Source: Ruminococcus flavefaciens MA2007 | Lineage (GTDB): Bacteria > Bacillota > Clostridia > Oscillospirales > Ruminococcaceae | Assembly: GCF_000621845.1 (NCBI RefSeq) | Contig: NZ_JHXF01000007.1 | Span: 186,001-250,000, forward strand | Length of the DNA stretch: 64,000 bases | Direction: 5' to 3' | In this document: one piece after another, positions 28,741 to 36,910 of the stretch | How the letters are laid out: each line of letters begins with the position of its first letter | Numbering within the stretch: the first letter of the stretch is position 1 | Translations under genes and position numbers: made by a program | Notes under the pieces: model-generated | The model's database searches: none | Told to the model about the DNA's origin: nothing | What the model saw: the letters and a program-made list of their open reading frames with translations, nothing else

Positions 28741-29250
28741 ATGTCTAATAATTACAAAAAAGCTATTAAAGACAAGAGATTAGAAGCCGGTAAACTTATG
28801 ACTGAAAAGCAAATTACCCAATGTAATGCTGCGATACATACTGCTTCGGTCGCAGCCGGTGCAAGTGGTGCGATTCCGATTCCCATTGCTGATGCAATTC
28901 CTATCAGTGCTGCACAAGTTACTATGGTTTTTGCACTTGGTAAGATTTTTGAACAGGAAATTTCAGATTCAGCTGCAAAAGGTGCTATTGCAGCAGCTGC
29001 TTCAACTTTTGTCGGAAGAAATCTTATTAAACTAATCCCAATTGCAGGATGGATTGTATCTGCAGGTGTTGCTGCTGGTGTGACTGAAGCTATTGGATGG
29101 ACTATTGCAGTTGATATGGCAAAAAATCATCGAAATAAATATAAAAGTCAGAGAAATGCACAGGATGCAGCTGAAGCATGGGCTGAAGCAGAATCATATA
29201 AACAAGCACAAAGTGATTCTGATGACGAGGCAGAGGATTTTAGTGATTAA
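28741..29250 (+). CDS. DUF697-like small membrane protein
   Basis: The 169 residues have a central segment typical of DUF697: SGAIPIPIADAIPISAAQ, then VTMVFALGKIFEQEI, then AAASTFVGRNLIKLIPIAGW and VSAGVAAGVTEAIGWTIAVD. In that family the segment forms membrane hairpins and is often linked to GTPases; no GTPase domain is present here. The C-terminal 40 residues are hydrophilic and end in an acidic tail (DSDDEAEDFSD). A GGAGGT site precedes the ATG, 2 bases after the previous stop. It is probably the partner of the Gly/Ala-rich protein in a membrane complex. Confidence 0.72.
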   Translation: MSNNYKKAIKDKRLEAGKLMTEKQITQCNAAIHTASVAAGASGAIPIPIADAIPISAAQVTMVFALGKIFEQEISDSAAKGAIAAAASTFVGRNLIKLIPIAGWIVSAGVAAGVTEAIGWTIAVDMAKNHRNKYKSQRNAQDAAEAWAEAESYKQAQSDSDDEAEDFSD

Positions 29251-29278
29251 TCACATATTGTAAAAGACTATAAAGAAA

Positions 29279-29330
29279 AATAGCACTCTCTCTAAGTTTA
29301 TTTTATTTGACTCGGGAGAGTGCTATTTAA
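29279..29330 (+). terminator. Terminator of the HNH/DUF697 cassette
   Basis: Twelve-base perfect arms AATAGCACTCTC (29279-29290) and GAGAGTGCTATT (29316-29327) are followed by TTAATG. The loop is 25 bases and T-rich. It also faces the convergent helicase remnant and may act for both directions. Confidence 0.7.
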
Positions 29331-29339
29331 TGATTTGGC

Positions 29340-29366
29340 AACTTTGACTCCACTGGCGTCAAAGTT
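29340..29366. repeat. 27-bp palindromic repeat, right border of the HNH/DUF697 cassette
   Basis: Perfect 9-base arms AACTTTGAC and GTCAAAGTT around TCCACTGGC. It differs at two positions from the copy at 25897-25923. It ends 2 bases before the stop codon of the helicase remnant, so it may be original to that element. Confidence 0.7.
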
Positions 29367-29368
29367 GC

Positions 29369-32300
29369 TTATTCAAGCCCCTGGTGCTTGTTTTTTGCCT
29401 TATCCTTTGGCGCTTTAGGCTTCTGCATAGCTACACGCTTCGCTTCTTTACGCATCTTCGCTCTCTCAAAGTAACAGGTCTGCTCACGCTTCGGAGCATT
29501 CTTCTTTGCTTCGATAGCAGCCTGATTAAGCTCCTCGGTAAGAGTAGCAAGCCGTTCTTCTTTGCTTTCAAGCTCTGCCTGCTGAGGAAAAGGCTCTGCT
29601 ACGATCTTCTGAGCTTCGGCAAAGTCGAGCCTGAGCTTTGCAAGGCTCTCTCTTACGTTCTCAATTCTGCCGTCTATGTTATAGAGTGCAGACTCAATAC
29701 GGGGAATGTTTTGAACATTGAGCTTTGCTGTATGTGAAGCGGCACCTTTCAGGCAGGCTGTCAGTCCACCGCCGTTCATACTGCTGTTTAGAGTTGCGGA
29801 AAGCTCAAATCCCTGAAAACTACCGATTTTTGTAGGAGTATCAGCATATTTTATATTGCCGAGAGCCTCATTTAACGCTTTGCCTGCTTCTGTCTTATCA
29901 GTATATACCGTTTCTCCGATAGTGATACTGAATACAGGACGTTTTGTTTCGGAATCAATAGGGAGTTTGCGGAGAGCTTCACGGTCAGTGTGAAGGTCAT
30001 CAAGGATAGCCATAAGCCTTTTTTCCTTTTCGGGAAAGTCCTTGATCTTATCCTCCATTTCATAAACCGTGTTCTTATGCTCTGCTGCGAGTACCCTCAG
30101 TTCCTTAACGTCATTTTCAAGCATCAGCTTTTCCTTTACTCTCTCATCGCCCGTACATAGAGCCTTGATTTCCGAGTAAGTGAGTGCCTGCTGGTCAACG
30201 TCCTCACACTTTCGGGCAGGAGTTTTGCTCGTCATGATCTGAGAGATAAACCTCTGCTTGTTCTCCAAAGTCTGATACGAATAAGCATCAAACGTACCTT
30301 TGGTGACATAGCGGAATATCTGCACTTTTTTGTTCTCGTTGCCCTGGCGGATAATTCTTCCAGCGCGTTGTTCCAGATCAGCCGGTCGCCAAGGAATATC
30401 GAGGTCATGGACAGCAATCAGCTTCTTCTGGACGTTAGTACCAGTACCCATTTTCGCTGTTGAACCGAGCAGTACACGGATTTCTCCGCTGCGGACTTTA
30501 TCAAAGAGGTCAGCTTTCTGCTTTTCGGTTTTAGCATCGTGGATATATGCGATTTCTTCCGCAGGAATACCTTTAGCGATAAGTTTATCCCGAATATCGT
30601 CATAAACGCAGAAGTCGCATTCTTCTTCAAGGGATTCGACCTCAGCGATAGACTTCTTATCCTTAGCATCGTCGGCATCTTCACCGTCAACGGTTGTTTC
30701 CGCCGAGGATTTGTGTGGTACACCTAAATCACAGAAAATGATCTGAGTGAGCTTGTCCTCAGCCGTTTCAGCGTGGATACGGGCTACGTTCTCAACGCAT
30801 TTATTCAGCTTTGTTTCTGGATTATCCTCAAATAACGGATCAATAAGACGAGGATCAAGTCCGAGTTTACGTCCGTCCGAGGTTATCTTGAGCATATTGT
30901 CTATCGTAGGATCTACGTTACCGCTGTTTATAGCATCAGCTCTGTCGGAAAGCTCCTGAACAAGCTCCTGCTGAAAAGGAGTAGCATCAACATTGACTAC
31001 CTGATAATCGCAGTCAGGCACATCAAGTTTCAGCGTATCTGCTGTACGAATGTCAGCGACCTGCTTAAACATACTCATAAGTTCCGGCAGACCTGTGTAG
31101 TTTGCAATACGGGTACGCTCCTTGAAACCATTGCCTGCAGGTTTTAACTCCCAGTCGGTCTTTTGTTCACCGAACACCGCAACCCAGTTGTCGAAGTGCT
31201 GTAAGCCGTGATCGCTCAAAAAGTCGTATTCGAGGTATCGCATCATAGTGTGCAGCTCTGTAATGGAATTGCTCAGAGGTGTGCCTGTTGCGAAAATTAC
31301 GCCCTTACCGTCAGTCTTTTCATCGAGATAACGGCATTTGAGGAAAAGGTCAAGAGCCTTTTGTGATGCGGAATTTGAAATTCCGGCTACATTCTGCAAT
31401 TTTGTGCTTACGAACAAATTCTTGAACTCATGAGCCTCGTCAATGAAAAGCCTGTCCACACCGAGCTGTTCAAAGGTCAGGGTATTATCCTGATTGACCT
31501 TTTGCAGTTTATCAAGCTGTTTCTGCAAGCTCTTACGGCTGCGTTCCATAGCCTTGATCTGAAACTTTGAGCCTTCGCTCTTTTTAAGTTCTTCAATACC
31601 ACGCAGAATATCATCGATCTGAGCCTGAATAGTCATAACCTGACGTTCCTTTGAAACAGGTATCATACCGAGCTGAGAGTGACCGATAATAACCGCATCA
31701 TAGTTGCCCGTAGCGATCTTAGCGAATAGCTGCTGTCGGTTCGCTTTCTGAAAGTCCTTTTTGGTAGCGACAAGGATATTCGCACCCGGATAGAGTTTCT
31801 GAAAATCGTCACCGATCTGTTCAGTAAGATGATTCGGAACGGCAAACAGCGATTTTGTGCAAAGACCAAGCCTTTTGCTCTCCATCGCTGCCGCTATCAT
31901 CTCATAGCTCTTGCCGGCACCAACGCAGTGAGCAAACAGCGTATTACCGCCGAACATAGCGTGTGCAATAGCGTTTTTCTGATGGTCATGGAGTTTAATA
32001 TCCGTAGTCATCATAGGGAAAGCGAGTGCAGAACCGTCATACTCACGGGGACGGATACTGTTGAACAGCTCATTGTAACGCTCCACAATAGCTTCACGTC
32101 GAACGGAATCTTTGAAGATCCAAGCCTTGAAAGCCTTGCGAATATCTTCAGCCTTACGCTGTACTACACGGGTAGCATCAATATCCACCACACGTTTTTC
32201 CTTAGTATCACCTAAGCCGTCAGGTACTTCGATAGTCTTATAGATCTTCGGTTCTTGCAGGTTCATGATATGCTCTAAGATGTCATAAGCGTTCATCTTG

Positions 32301-32815
32301 TGAGAACCGTATTTCTGAGTTGCGAGTACCGACCTGTCGGAACTCTTGTTGCTGATATGAAAAGAGTTTGCAAGTGCCGAGTATTCCACGGTTATAAGTG
32401 CAGACTTGTTCCAACGTGCTGACGGACTGTCACTTCGCTGATATGCTGGTGTCTGCAACAGCTCATACATGAACTGTTCGTAATACTTAGGATCGAGCCA
32501 AGCGGCACCGATCTTTATATCAATATCTCCGGCTTTCAGCGGTTCTGGCATCGCTTTTTTAAGAGCAGATACATTGATATTGAAATCAGCATCATACTCA
32601 GCGACTTCCTCAGCTTCACGGAGTTTCTTGCGAATATCGCCCGAAAGGTACTCCGAAGCAGTCTGATAGCCATTTTCAGTATGGGGAACTTTGAATATCT
32701 CACCCGTAAGGTCGTGCTTCAGCTCGTCCTCAGAAAGACCTGTCAGACGGCTCATGTACTCAAAGTCCACTCTTGCTTTTTCAGCTACAGAGAGCGTAAG
32801 AGCTTCAATAGTTGC
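29369..32815 (-). pseudogene. 5'-truncated SNF2-type helicase of an integrative conjugative element
   Basis: The frame is open from just after a TGA at 32818-32816, giving about 1148 codons. It has Walker A FAHCVGAGKSYEMIA near residue 300, DEAHEFKNL, ATGTPLSNSI and AGRIIRQGNENKK followed by GTFDAYSYQTLENKQRF. These are typical of the C-terminal half of the very large methylase-helicase proteins of clostridial conjugative elements, normally well over 2000 residues. The N-terminal methyltransferase half is missing. The remaining frame begins ATIEALTLSVAEKARVDFEY with no ribosome site; a GTG at 32770 could initiate. Upstream it is fused to a stub of another gene, so an internal deletion joined the two. 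GC is higher than in the drm operon. Confidence 0.82.
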
Positions 32816-32894
32816 TCATTACTGCGTATGCGGTGTTCTTGAACACACGGCAGACTGATGAGCCTCTTTTCTTTCCCATTTCCTTAGCAGCCAT
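32805..32894 (-). pseudogene. 5' stub of a replication-initiator-like gene at a deletion junction
   Basis: ATG at 32894 with an AAGGGG site 7 bases upstream encodes 29 residues, MAAKEMGKKRGSSVCRVFKN then TAYAVMSNY, before TGA. The VCRVFKNTAYAVMSNY segment resembles the start of plasmid and phage replication initiators or helix-turn-helix proteins that continue with a charged LSLKAKGLLS stretch. That continuation is absent. The sequence passes directly into the helicase remnant, in another frame. Read as the left side of a deletion breakpoint. Confidence 0.55.
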
Positions 32895-32911
32895 TATGAT
32901 ACCCCTTTGTG

Positions 32912-33181
32912 TCAGAAACTGATTGTACGCCTCACCATTTCAGGGAGCTTGCTTCTGTTCAGTGAATAAACATCAGCGTTCTTTATGAGATAACCATTCT
33001 TTTTCAGACCTTCAAGGGTAGCCTTGATCTCATCGTATGAACTGCCGAGAAACATGGAGTGCATCTTTTCAGCTGTGCAGTTATCAGCTTCGGGATAGCT
33101 TGCCATCTTGGTGATGATAGCAGTTTCAGCAAAAGACAGGTCATTGCTGACCGGAATACAGATAGATTCAGTTACAGGCAT
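32912..33181 (-). CDS. Small winged-helix-like protein of the decayed element
   Basis: This 89-residue protein starts MPVTESICIPVSNDLSF. ATG at 33181 is chosen over an upstream in-frame ATG at 33265 because a perfect AAGGAGG lies 8 bases before it. Residues 20-80 have a helix-turn-helix and wing pattern (AEKMHSMFLGSSYDEIKATL, then EGLKKNGYLIKNADVYSLNR). Such small proteins sit next to replication and transfer genes in clostridial integrative elements. It is followed after 17 bases by the initiator stub. Function unknown; a DNA-binding regulator is likely. Confidence 0.65.
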   Translation of the reverse strand: MPVTESICIPVSNDLSFAETAIITKMASYPEADNCTAEKMHSMFLGSSYDEIKATLEGLKKNGYLIKNADVYSLNRSKLPEMVRRTISF

Positions 33182-33222
33182 AGGGAAGTCCTCCTTAAAT
33201 GTACATAAATACAATAATTTCC

Positions 33223-33251
33223 TTGACAGCTCTATTTCACCGTGATATAAT
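33223..33251 (+). promoter_or_regulatory. Perfect consensus promoter with no intact gene downstream
   Basis: TTGACA (33223-33228), 17 bases, TATAAT (33246-33251). It fires away from the small winged-helix gene. Downstream to 33741 there are only operator-like DNA, minus-strand terminators and repeats, so the gene it served (perhaps a regulator or excision gene) appears lost. Confidence 0.75.
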
Positions 33252-33258
33252 GGTAGAA

Positions 33259-33282
33259 AGTTCAAATACTGTAATTTGAACT
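33259..33282. promoter_or_regulatory. 24-bp operator-like palindrome at the transcription start
   Basis: Perfect 9-base arms AGTTCAAAT and ATTTGAACT around ACTGTA begin 8 bases after the -10 TATAAT, where a repressor would block initiation. Probably the binding site of an element-encoded repressor. Confidence 0.55.
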
Positions 33283-33377
33283 CAAATAATGAGACGAAAT
33301 ATGTGTTTAGTGGCGAATATATTATGCCAAGCGGTGATCATTCACGTTGCATATAGTGGTGTTTCGGATTTACAGGT

Positions 33378-33411
33378 AAAAAAATAGCGTCCCTCATTTC
33401 TGAGGAACGCT
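33378..33411 (-). terminator. Rho-independent terminator on minus strand
   Basis: Arms AGCGTTCCTCA and TGAGGGACGCT (minus strand, one mismatch) with a GAAA loop are followed by ATTTTTTT. No gene on the minus strand now ends here, which fits loss of an integrase or similar gene between here and the att site. Confidence 0.65.
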
Positions 33412-33436
33412 TAACACAGTATTCAGTTTTGGGCAT

Positions 33437-33484
33437 AAAAATAGCGTATAGCGCTCCTGACATTCATCATAGAGCGATATACGC
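33437..33484 (-). terminator. Second minus-strand terminator-like hairpin
   Basis: On the minus strand GCGTATA plus CGCTC pair with GAGCG plus TATACGC (one bulged position), followed by TATTTTTATG. It is another orphan terminator of the decayed element. Confidence 0.5.
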
Positions 33485-33503
33485 CGATGTGTTGATTTCC
33501 ATT

Positions 33504-33602
33504 TTTCTACCGTGGTGAACCTTGCTTGATTTCTACCACGTTTCTACCAACCTTTTCTTTCTACCAGCCTTGTTCTCGTTACCTTCTACCACACTTCTAC
33601 CA
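33504..33602 (+). repeat. Six TTTCTACCA direct repeats, probable integrase arm sites
   Basis: Copies at 33504 (ending CCG), 33530, 33541, 33558, 33583 (CTTCTACCA) and 33594 (CTTCTACCA). Two pairs (33530/33541 and 33583/33594) have an 11-base offset, about one helical turn, and the pairs are 53 bases apart. Short direct repeats beside a tRNA attachment site are the usual arm-type sites of tyrosine recombinases. Confidence 0.65.
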
Positions 33603-33741
33603 AATCAACCTCTTTTTCATTTTTTGCATTTCCCGTGTTTTCGTATGTTTGTATTTTGAGAGCTTGTAAAGCCCCGAAAATAGGGAACAATCTGCTGTAA
33701 ACTGCAAAGCTCTGCAACGATTTGCAAAGTTGCCTACAATT

Positions 33742-33793
33742 CTCAAAATCCGTTGGTGGCAACACCGTGCGGGTTCGACCCCCGCCATCGGCA
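33742..33793 (+). other. attR-like 3' half of tRNA-Leu(CAA)
   Basis: The sequence runs from anticodon loop CTCAAAA (anticodon CAA) through TCCG, a variable arm GGTGGCAACACC, a T arm GCGGG-TTCGACC-CCCGC, to acceptor 3' side CATCGGC and discriminator A. The expected 5' half (starting GCCGATG) is absent: upstream DNA, GCCTACAATT, does not pair. It is therefore not a functional tRNA but the 3' duplicate left by integration into a tRNA-Leu gene. Confidence 0.8.
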
Positions 33794-33801
33794 CTAACAG
33801 C

Positions 33802-33824
33802 GCCCCACAATTGCATTGTGGGGC
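33802..33824 (+). terminator. Hairpin after the tRNA-Leu 3' half
   Basis: Perfect 10-base arms GCCCCACAAT and ATTGTGGGGC with a TGC loop, 8 bases beyond the tRNA end. The following bases, TAAAATAATAAA, are AT-rich rather than a T run. Probably the original transcription end of the tRNA-Leu gene before integration. Confidence 0.55.
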
Positions 33825-33842
33825 TAAAATAATAAATAACAG

Positions 33843-33910
33843 AGAATAAATAAGAATGAATAAAGCGTTTCCGGCGCTGTTGTATTATTATTTCTTATTT
33901 ATTCTTTTTT
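33843..33910 (+). repeat. AT-rich inverted repeat with T-rich tail
   Basis: Perfect 14-base arms AGAATAAATAAGAA (33843-33856) and TTCTTATTTATTCT (33892-33905) followed by a T run. It could be a second terminator upstream of tRNA-Ala. No gene is seen in 33794-34049. Confidence 0.5.
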
Positions 33911-33994
33911 TCTTTATTCTTTCAAATTATTGATATTCTGTGCTTTTTGACGCTGCATGATTATGAACAAACTGTAAACTTTCATAGCCTTTCA

Positions 33995-34023
33995 TGGACT
34001 TGAACAACGCGGCGTGCTATAAT
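33995..34023 (+). promoter_or_regulatory. Promoter of tRNA-Ala
   Basis: TGGACT (4 of 6 to consensus), 17 bases, perfect TATAAT at 34018-34023. It starts transcription about 20 bases before the mature tRNA. Confidence 0.6.
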
Positions 34024-34049
34024 GTAAATGGTTATAATATTTGTTTTAC

Positions 34050-34122
34050 GGGCTCGTAGCTCAGTTGGGAGAGCGCTGCGTTCGCAACGCAGAGGCCGAG
34101 GGTTCGATCCCCTTCGAGTCCA
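34050..34122 (+). tRNA. tRNA-Ala (anticodon CGC)
   Basis: A complete 73-base cloverleaf. Acceptor GGGCTCG pairs with CGAGTCC and includes G3-U70, the alanine identity pair. The D arm is GCTC...GAGC, the anticodon stem CTGCG/CGCAG with loop TTCGCAA, the variable loop 5 bases, and the T arm GAGGG/CCCTT with TTCGATC. The discriminator is A; CCA is not encoded. It reads GCG codons. It follows the tRNA-Leu remnant by about 250 bases, so the ancestral locus probably held both tRNA genes. Confidence 0.95.
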
Positions 34123-34133
34123 CTCGCAGAATC

Positions 34134-34166
34134 CACCTCAGTTTTTCTGGGGTGTTTGTTTATTTC
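34134..34166 (+). terminator. Terminator of tRNA-Ala
   Basis: CACCTCAG and CTGGGGTG pair (one G-T) around TTTTT, followed by TTTGTTTATTT. Located 11 bases after the tRNA 3' end. Confidence 0.75.
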
Positions 34167-34337
34167 ACAGTTTTTTGGGGCAATACTTTGATAGATTTAT
34201 TCACAATTAATATGTTATAATGTAATCACTATATAAAAAAAGAGCTGACCATAAGGTCGGTACTGATATAGAAGTTTTGCCCCGAAGCATTTCAAAAGGC
34301 TTCGGGGCATTGTATTTTATACGTTTCCTAAGATAAA

Positions 34338-34919
34338 TCAGAATTTAACTGTCACATAATCCTTTAATTCGTTGTTCTTGACTATCCTTTTCGCTTCTGG
34401 AAGAGTCAATTTCACATCAATGATGTATGGTATATTCCTGGTTTGCTCAACAAATTCACCTAAAGGAATTTCCAAAGAGAATGCTTTTCTGATTTTCATC
34501 AGTACACGTTTGTCAGTTATTTCTTTTTCAATGACAATCTGTGGTTTCTTATAGGCGTTGTCATCAGCCTCAACATAAATAAAGCAATCATTTTCCAAAT
34601 AATAATTGATTGCATCGATCAGTTGATTAACAGTCGGCTTGCTTTTTTCCATAAGGTATTCTGTGATTACATCAACAATTATTTCATCTGTGACATAGGA
34701 ATCCATATCATTTTGAACTGCAAAAGAAGGATAAACTTCTTCGTCGTCATCTGTAACTATAATACTGTCAGATATACAGCATTCAGTTGTTTTCTTTATT
34801 TTCTTGACGTCTTTATAATACACTGTCCATCCGTCATCAACTATTTCTCCATCATCGTTATAGACACTAAGTAATTCTTTTATCAGCTCTTCAAAAGTCA
34901 GTATTCTATCTTTAAGCAT
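34338..34919 (-). CDS. Unknown 193-residue protein carried in the terminator-nested element
   Basis: No family was recognised. The protein is acidic and soluble: MLKDRILTFEELIKELLSVY at the N terminus, a central part with several Asp/Glu runs, and a C-terminal segment LTLPEAKRIVKNNELKDYVT that resembles a helix-turn of ribosomal L7/L12-type or immunity-like small domains; this resemblance is weak. A perfect promoter and a GAGGAG ribosome site lie upstream, so it is expressed on its own. It lies between the two inner hairpins of the element and is the only gene there. It has no transposase or recombinase motif. Possibilities include an antitoxin or immunity-type cargo. Confidence 0.6.
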   Translation of the reverse strand: MLKDRILTFEELIKELLSVYNDDGEIVDDGWTVYYKDVKKIKKTTECCISDSIIVTDDDEEVYPSFAVQNDMDSYVTDEIIVDVITEYLMEKSKPTVNQLIDAINYYLENDCFIYVEADDNAYKKPQIVIEKEITDKRVLMKIRKAFSLEIPLGEFVEQTRNIPYIIDVKLTLPEAKRIVKNNELKDYVTVKF

Positions 34920-34958
34920 AATAGTAACTCCTCTAAATTCCGATCTATGTTAGTAACA

Positions 34959-34987
34959 ATTATAGCATAACATCTCTGCACTGTCAA
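34959..34987 (-). promoter_or_regulatory. Perfect consensus promoter of the element cargo gene
   Basis: On the minus strand TTGACA (34987-34982), 17 bases, TATAAT (34964-34959). It starts about 35 bases before the ATG at 34919. Confidence 0.8.
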
Positions 34988-35216
34988 TTAAAACGCCATA
35001 GTACTTCTGACTGAATATCAGAAATACTATGGCATAAAACTTCTATATCAGCGCAGCCGTTAAAGGTCAGCTCTTGATTTTTTATTCAGCGAAATCCACT
35101 TACGGTTCCCGAAATCTCCTTCGCTTACGCTAGGACATTTCGACCGTTGCGCAATAATTTCCTCGCTGTATCTGCCGCTCTTAACGCCAGCAGGGGGCTC
35201 CCAGCCGCTTCGGAAA

Positions 35217-36770
35217 TTATTCCCACTCCACAGTTCCAGGGGGCTTTGAAGTGATATCATACACTACTCTGTTGATGTGCTCGACCTCGTTGCAGAGGCG
35301 GTTTGAGACCTTAGCCAGCACATCGTAAGGTATCCTTGCCCAGTCGGCTGTCATGAAATCGTCGGTAGTTACAGCGCGGATAGCGATAAGGTGGTCGTAT
35401 GTACGGTGGTCGCCCATAACGCCAACTGTGCGGACATCGGGAAGAACCGCAAAGAACTGCTTGAGTTCGCTTTCGATACCGCTCTTGCGTATCTCGTCAC
35501 GGAAGACCGCGTCTGCTTCCTGTAAGATCTTTATCTTTTCCTCGGTTATCTCGCCGATTATACGAACTCCAAGACCCGGACCGGGGAACGGCTGACGCCA
35601 TACAAGGTCATGAGGTATGCCAAGCTTTTCGCCGACTGCTCTTACCTCGTCCTTGAAGAGGTCGCCGAGAGGCTCGATAGTGCCTGCGAACTTGATATCA
35701 TCGGGCATTTTTACCATATTGTGGTGAGTCTTGATAACAGCAGTGCTGCCGTGACCTGCCTGATTGCCTCTGCCCGACTCGATACGGTCAGGGTAGATAG
35801 TTCCCTGTGCGAAGAAGCCGTCTGTGCCCTGCTCTCTTATCTTATCCCAGAAAACGTTGTAGAACTCGGTACCGATTATCTTACGCTTCTGCTCGGGATC
35901 TGTAACGCCCTTGAGAGCAGCAAGGAACTTGTCCTTGCAGTTTACGCGGACAAAGTTCATATCAAAGAGCTTAGTGAAGGTCTCCTCGACGAAGTCGCCC
36001 TCGTCCTTGCGCATGAGTCCCTGATCTACGAAAACGCAGGTGAGCTGCTTGCCTACTGCGCGGCTGAGAAGTCCTGCTGCTACTGATGAGTCAACGCCGC
36101 CCGACAGACCGAGGATAACCTTCTTGTCGCCTATCTGCTCGCGGAGCTTCTTGACTGTATTCTCGATAAAGTCGTCCATTACCCAGTCGCCTGTGCAGCC
36201 GCATACATTGTAAAGGAAGTTATGGAGTATCTGCTTGCCGTATTCGCTGTGAGTTACCTCGGGGTGGAACTGTACAGCATAGAGCTTCTTATCGGGAGCC
36301 TCAAAAGCAGCACATGGACAGTCCGCAGACTTGGCAGTAACGCTGAAGCCCTCGGGAAGCTGGCTTACAAAGTCTGTATGGCTCATCCATACGACGCTCT
36401 TTTCGGGAACATCGCGGAAGATAAGGCTGTCGCTGTTCTGTGATATCTCGATCTTGCCGTACTCGCTCTTTTCGCAGCTCTCCACCTTGCCGCCGAGAGT
36501 ATAAGCCATGAGCTGGCAGCCGTAGCATATACCGAGGATAGGCACGCCTATCTCAAATATCTCCTTGGAGATATGGGGCGAGCTCGGATCGTATACGCTG
36601 TTAGGACCGCCTGTGAAGATGATAGCGGTAGGATTCAGCGCTTTAAGCTCACTGATAGGAGTGTCAAATCTCTTGATCTCGCAGTAAACGCCGCACTCAC
36701 GGACTCTTCGTGCAATGAGCTGGTTGTACTGACCGCCGAAATCGAGAACGATACAAAGCTGGTTAGACAT
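35217..36770 (-). CDS. guaA: GMP synthase (glutamine-hydrolysing)
   Basis: The 517 residues give the full two-domain enzyme that converts XMP to GMP using glutamine and ATP. The class I amidotransferase domain has the nucleophile Cys in [12 protein letters not shown] near residue 80 and the His-Glu pair in [14 protein letters not shown] near 170. The ATP-pyrophosphatase domain has [16 protein letters not shown] near 226, and the protein ends with the conserved KPPGTVEWE. The length is normal for the family. It is monocistronic; between its stop and 35076 lie about 140 bases with no recognised feature. Confidence 0.98.
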   Translation of the reverse strand: MSNQLCIVLDFGGQYNQLIARRVRECGVYCEIKRFDTPISELKALNPTAIIFTGGPNSVYDPSSPHISKEIFEIGVPILGICYGCQLMAYTLGGKVESCEKSEYGKIEISQNSDSLIFRDVPEKSVVWMSHTDFVSQLPEGFSVTAKSADCPCAAFEAPDKKLYAVQFHPEVTHSEYGKQILHNFLYNVCGCTGDWVMDDFIENTVKKLREQIGDKKVILGLSGGVDSSVAAGLLSRAVGKQLTCVFVDQGLMRKDEGDFVEETFTKLFDMNFVRVNCKDKFLAALKGVTDPEQKRKIIGTEFYNVFWDKIREQGTDGFFAQGTIYPDRIESGRGNQAGHGSTAVIKTHHNMVKMPDDIKFAGTIEPLGDLFKDEVRAVGEKLGIPHDLVWRQPFPGPGLGVRIIGEITEEKIKILQEADAVFRDEIRKSGIESELKQFFAVLPDVRTVGVMGDHRTYDHLIAIRAVTTDDFMTADWARIPYDVLAKVSNRLCNEVEHINRVVYDITSKPPGTVEWE

Positions 36771-36821
36771 AAGTCCCTCCTTAACTTCCGCTTTACGGCA
36801 GCGGACGCCGTATTTTGTTTA

Positions 36822-36900
36822 TGTAGGGGGCGATGCCCACATAGCCCCGTTCAAGTATAATATAAATCAAAACGGGCGGATGTAGGCATCCGCCCCTACA
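36822..36900. repeat. Host GC-rich palindromic repeat
   Basis: TGTAGGGGGCGATGCCCACAT at the left edge, and an inverted GGGCGGATGTAGGCATCCGCC then CCTACA at the right. Member of the short repeat family found between many genes from here to the right end. It lies upstream of guaA; no other gene is seen in 36771-37063. Confidence 0.7.
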
Positions 36901-36910
36901 CAAAACATTT

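Larger units (their letters stand above)
1..33793. mobile_element. Genomic island inserted at tRNA-Leu(CAA); left end outside window
   Basis: The right boundary is the duplicated 3' half of a tRNA-Leu(CAA) at 33742-33793, next to clustered TTTCTACCA repeats. Everything to its left is accessory: the drm defence operon, an HNH/DUF697 cassette and a decayed integrative element. Base composition is visibly lower in GC than to the right, except for the helicase remnant. The short GC-rich CCCCTACA palindromes common after 36.8 kb are not seen here. Because the tRNA fragment reads on the + strand and keeps only its 3' half, the intact tRNA gene and the other end should lie left of position 1. No integrase gene is present in the window, so it is either beyond the left edge or lost. 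Confidence 0.72.
34239..35076. mobile_element. Terminator-nested element, copy 3, carrying a cargo gene
   Basis: Outer arms AAGAGCTGACC (34240-34250) and GGTCAGCTCTT (35065-35075) form a hairpin that, on the minus strand, ends in a T run and would be the guaA terminator. Inside these, inverted ends TGATATAGAAGTTTT (34264-34278) and AAAACTTCTATATCA (35036-35050) match those of the elements at 44936-45234 and 50981-51282. Further in, a hairpin GCCCCGAAGC/GCTTCGGGGC (34279-34308) and a 16-base stem starting GCCATAGTA (34995-35033) flank the gene. The architecture equals that of the 300-bp copies with a gene in place of the central hairpin. Confidence 0.62.

Noticed and set aside
33301..33387. 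Plus-strand 28-codon frame after the orphan promoter (MCLVANILCQAVIIHVAYSG...)
   Set aside because: There is no ribosome site, no recognisable sequence, and it ends inside a terminator hairpin; kept only as a possible refutation in the findings.
33504..33602. TTTCTACCA repeats as plasmid-type iterons
   Set aside because: They lie next to a tRNA attachment site with no intact replication gene beside them; integrase arm sites explain them better.
33586..33816. Minus-strand 76-codon frame containing GGGRTRTVLPPTDF
   Set aside because: It is the antisense translation of the tRNA-Leu 3' half and the arm repeats; such frames are a known artefact of tRNA attachment sites.
34050..34122. tRNA-Ala as the island's insertion site
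   Set aside because: The gene is complete and its 3' end is not duplicated to the left; the tRNA-Leu half at 33742-33793 fits the role.
35060..35260. 66-codon minus-strand frame at the guaA 3' end
   Set aside because: Overlaps the guaA end and the element's outer arm, with no ribosome site or family signal.
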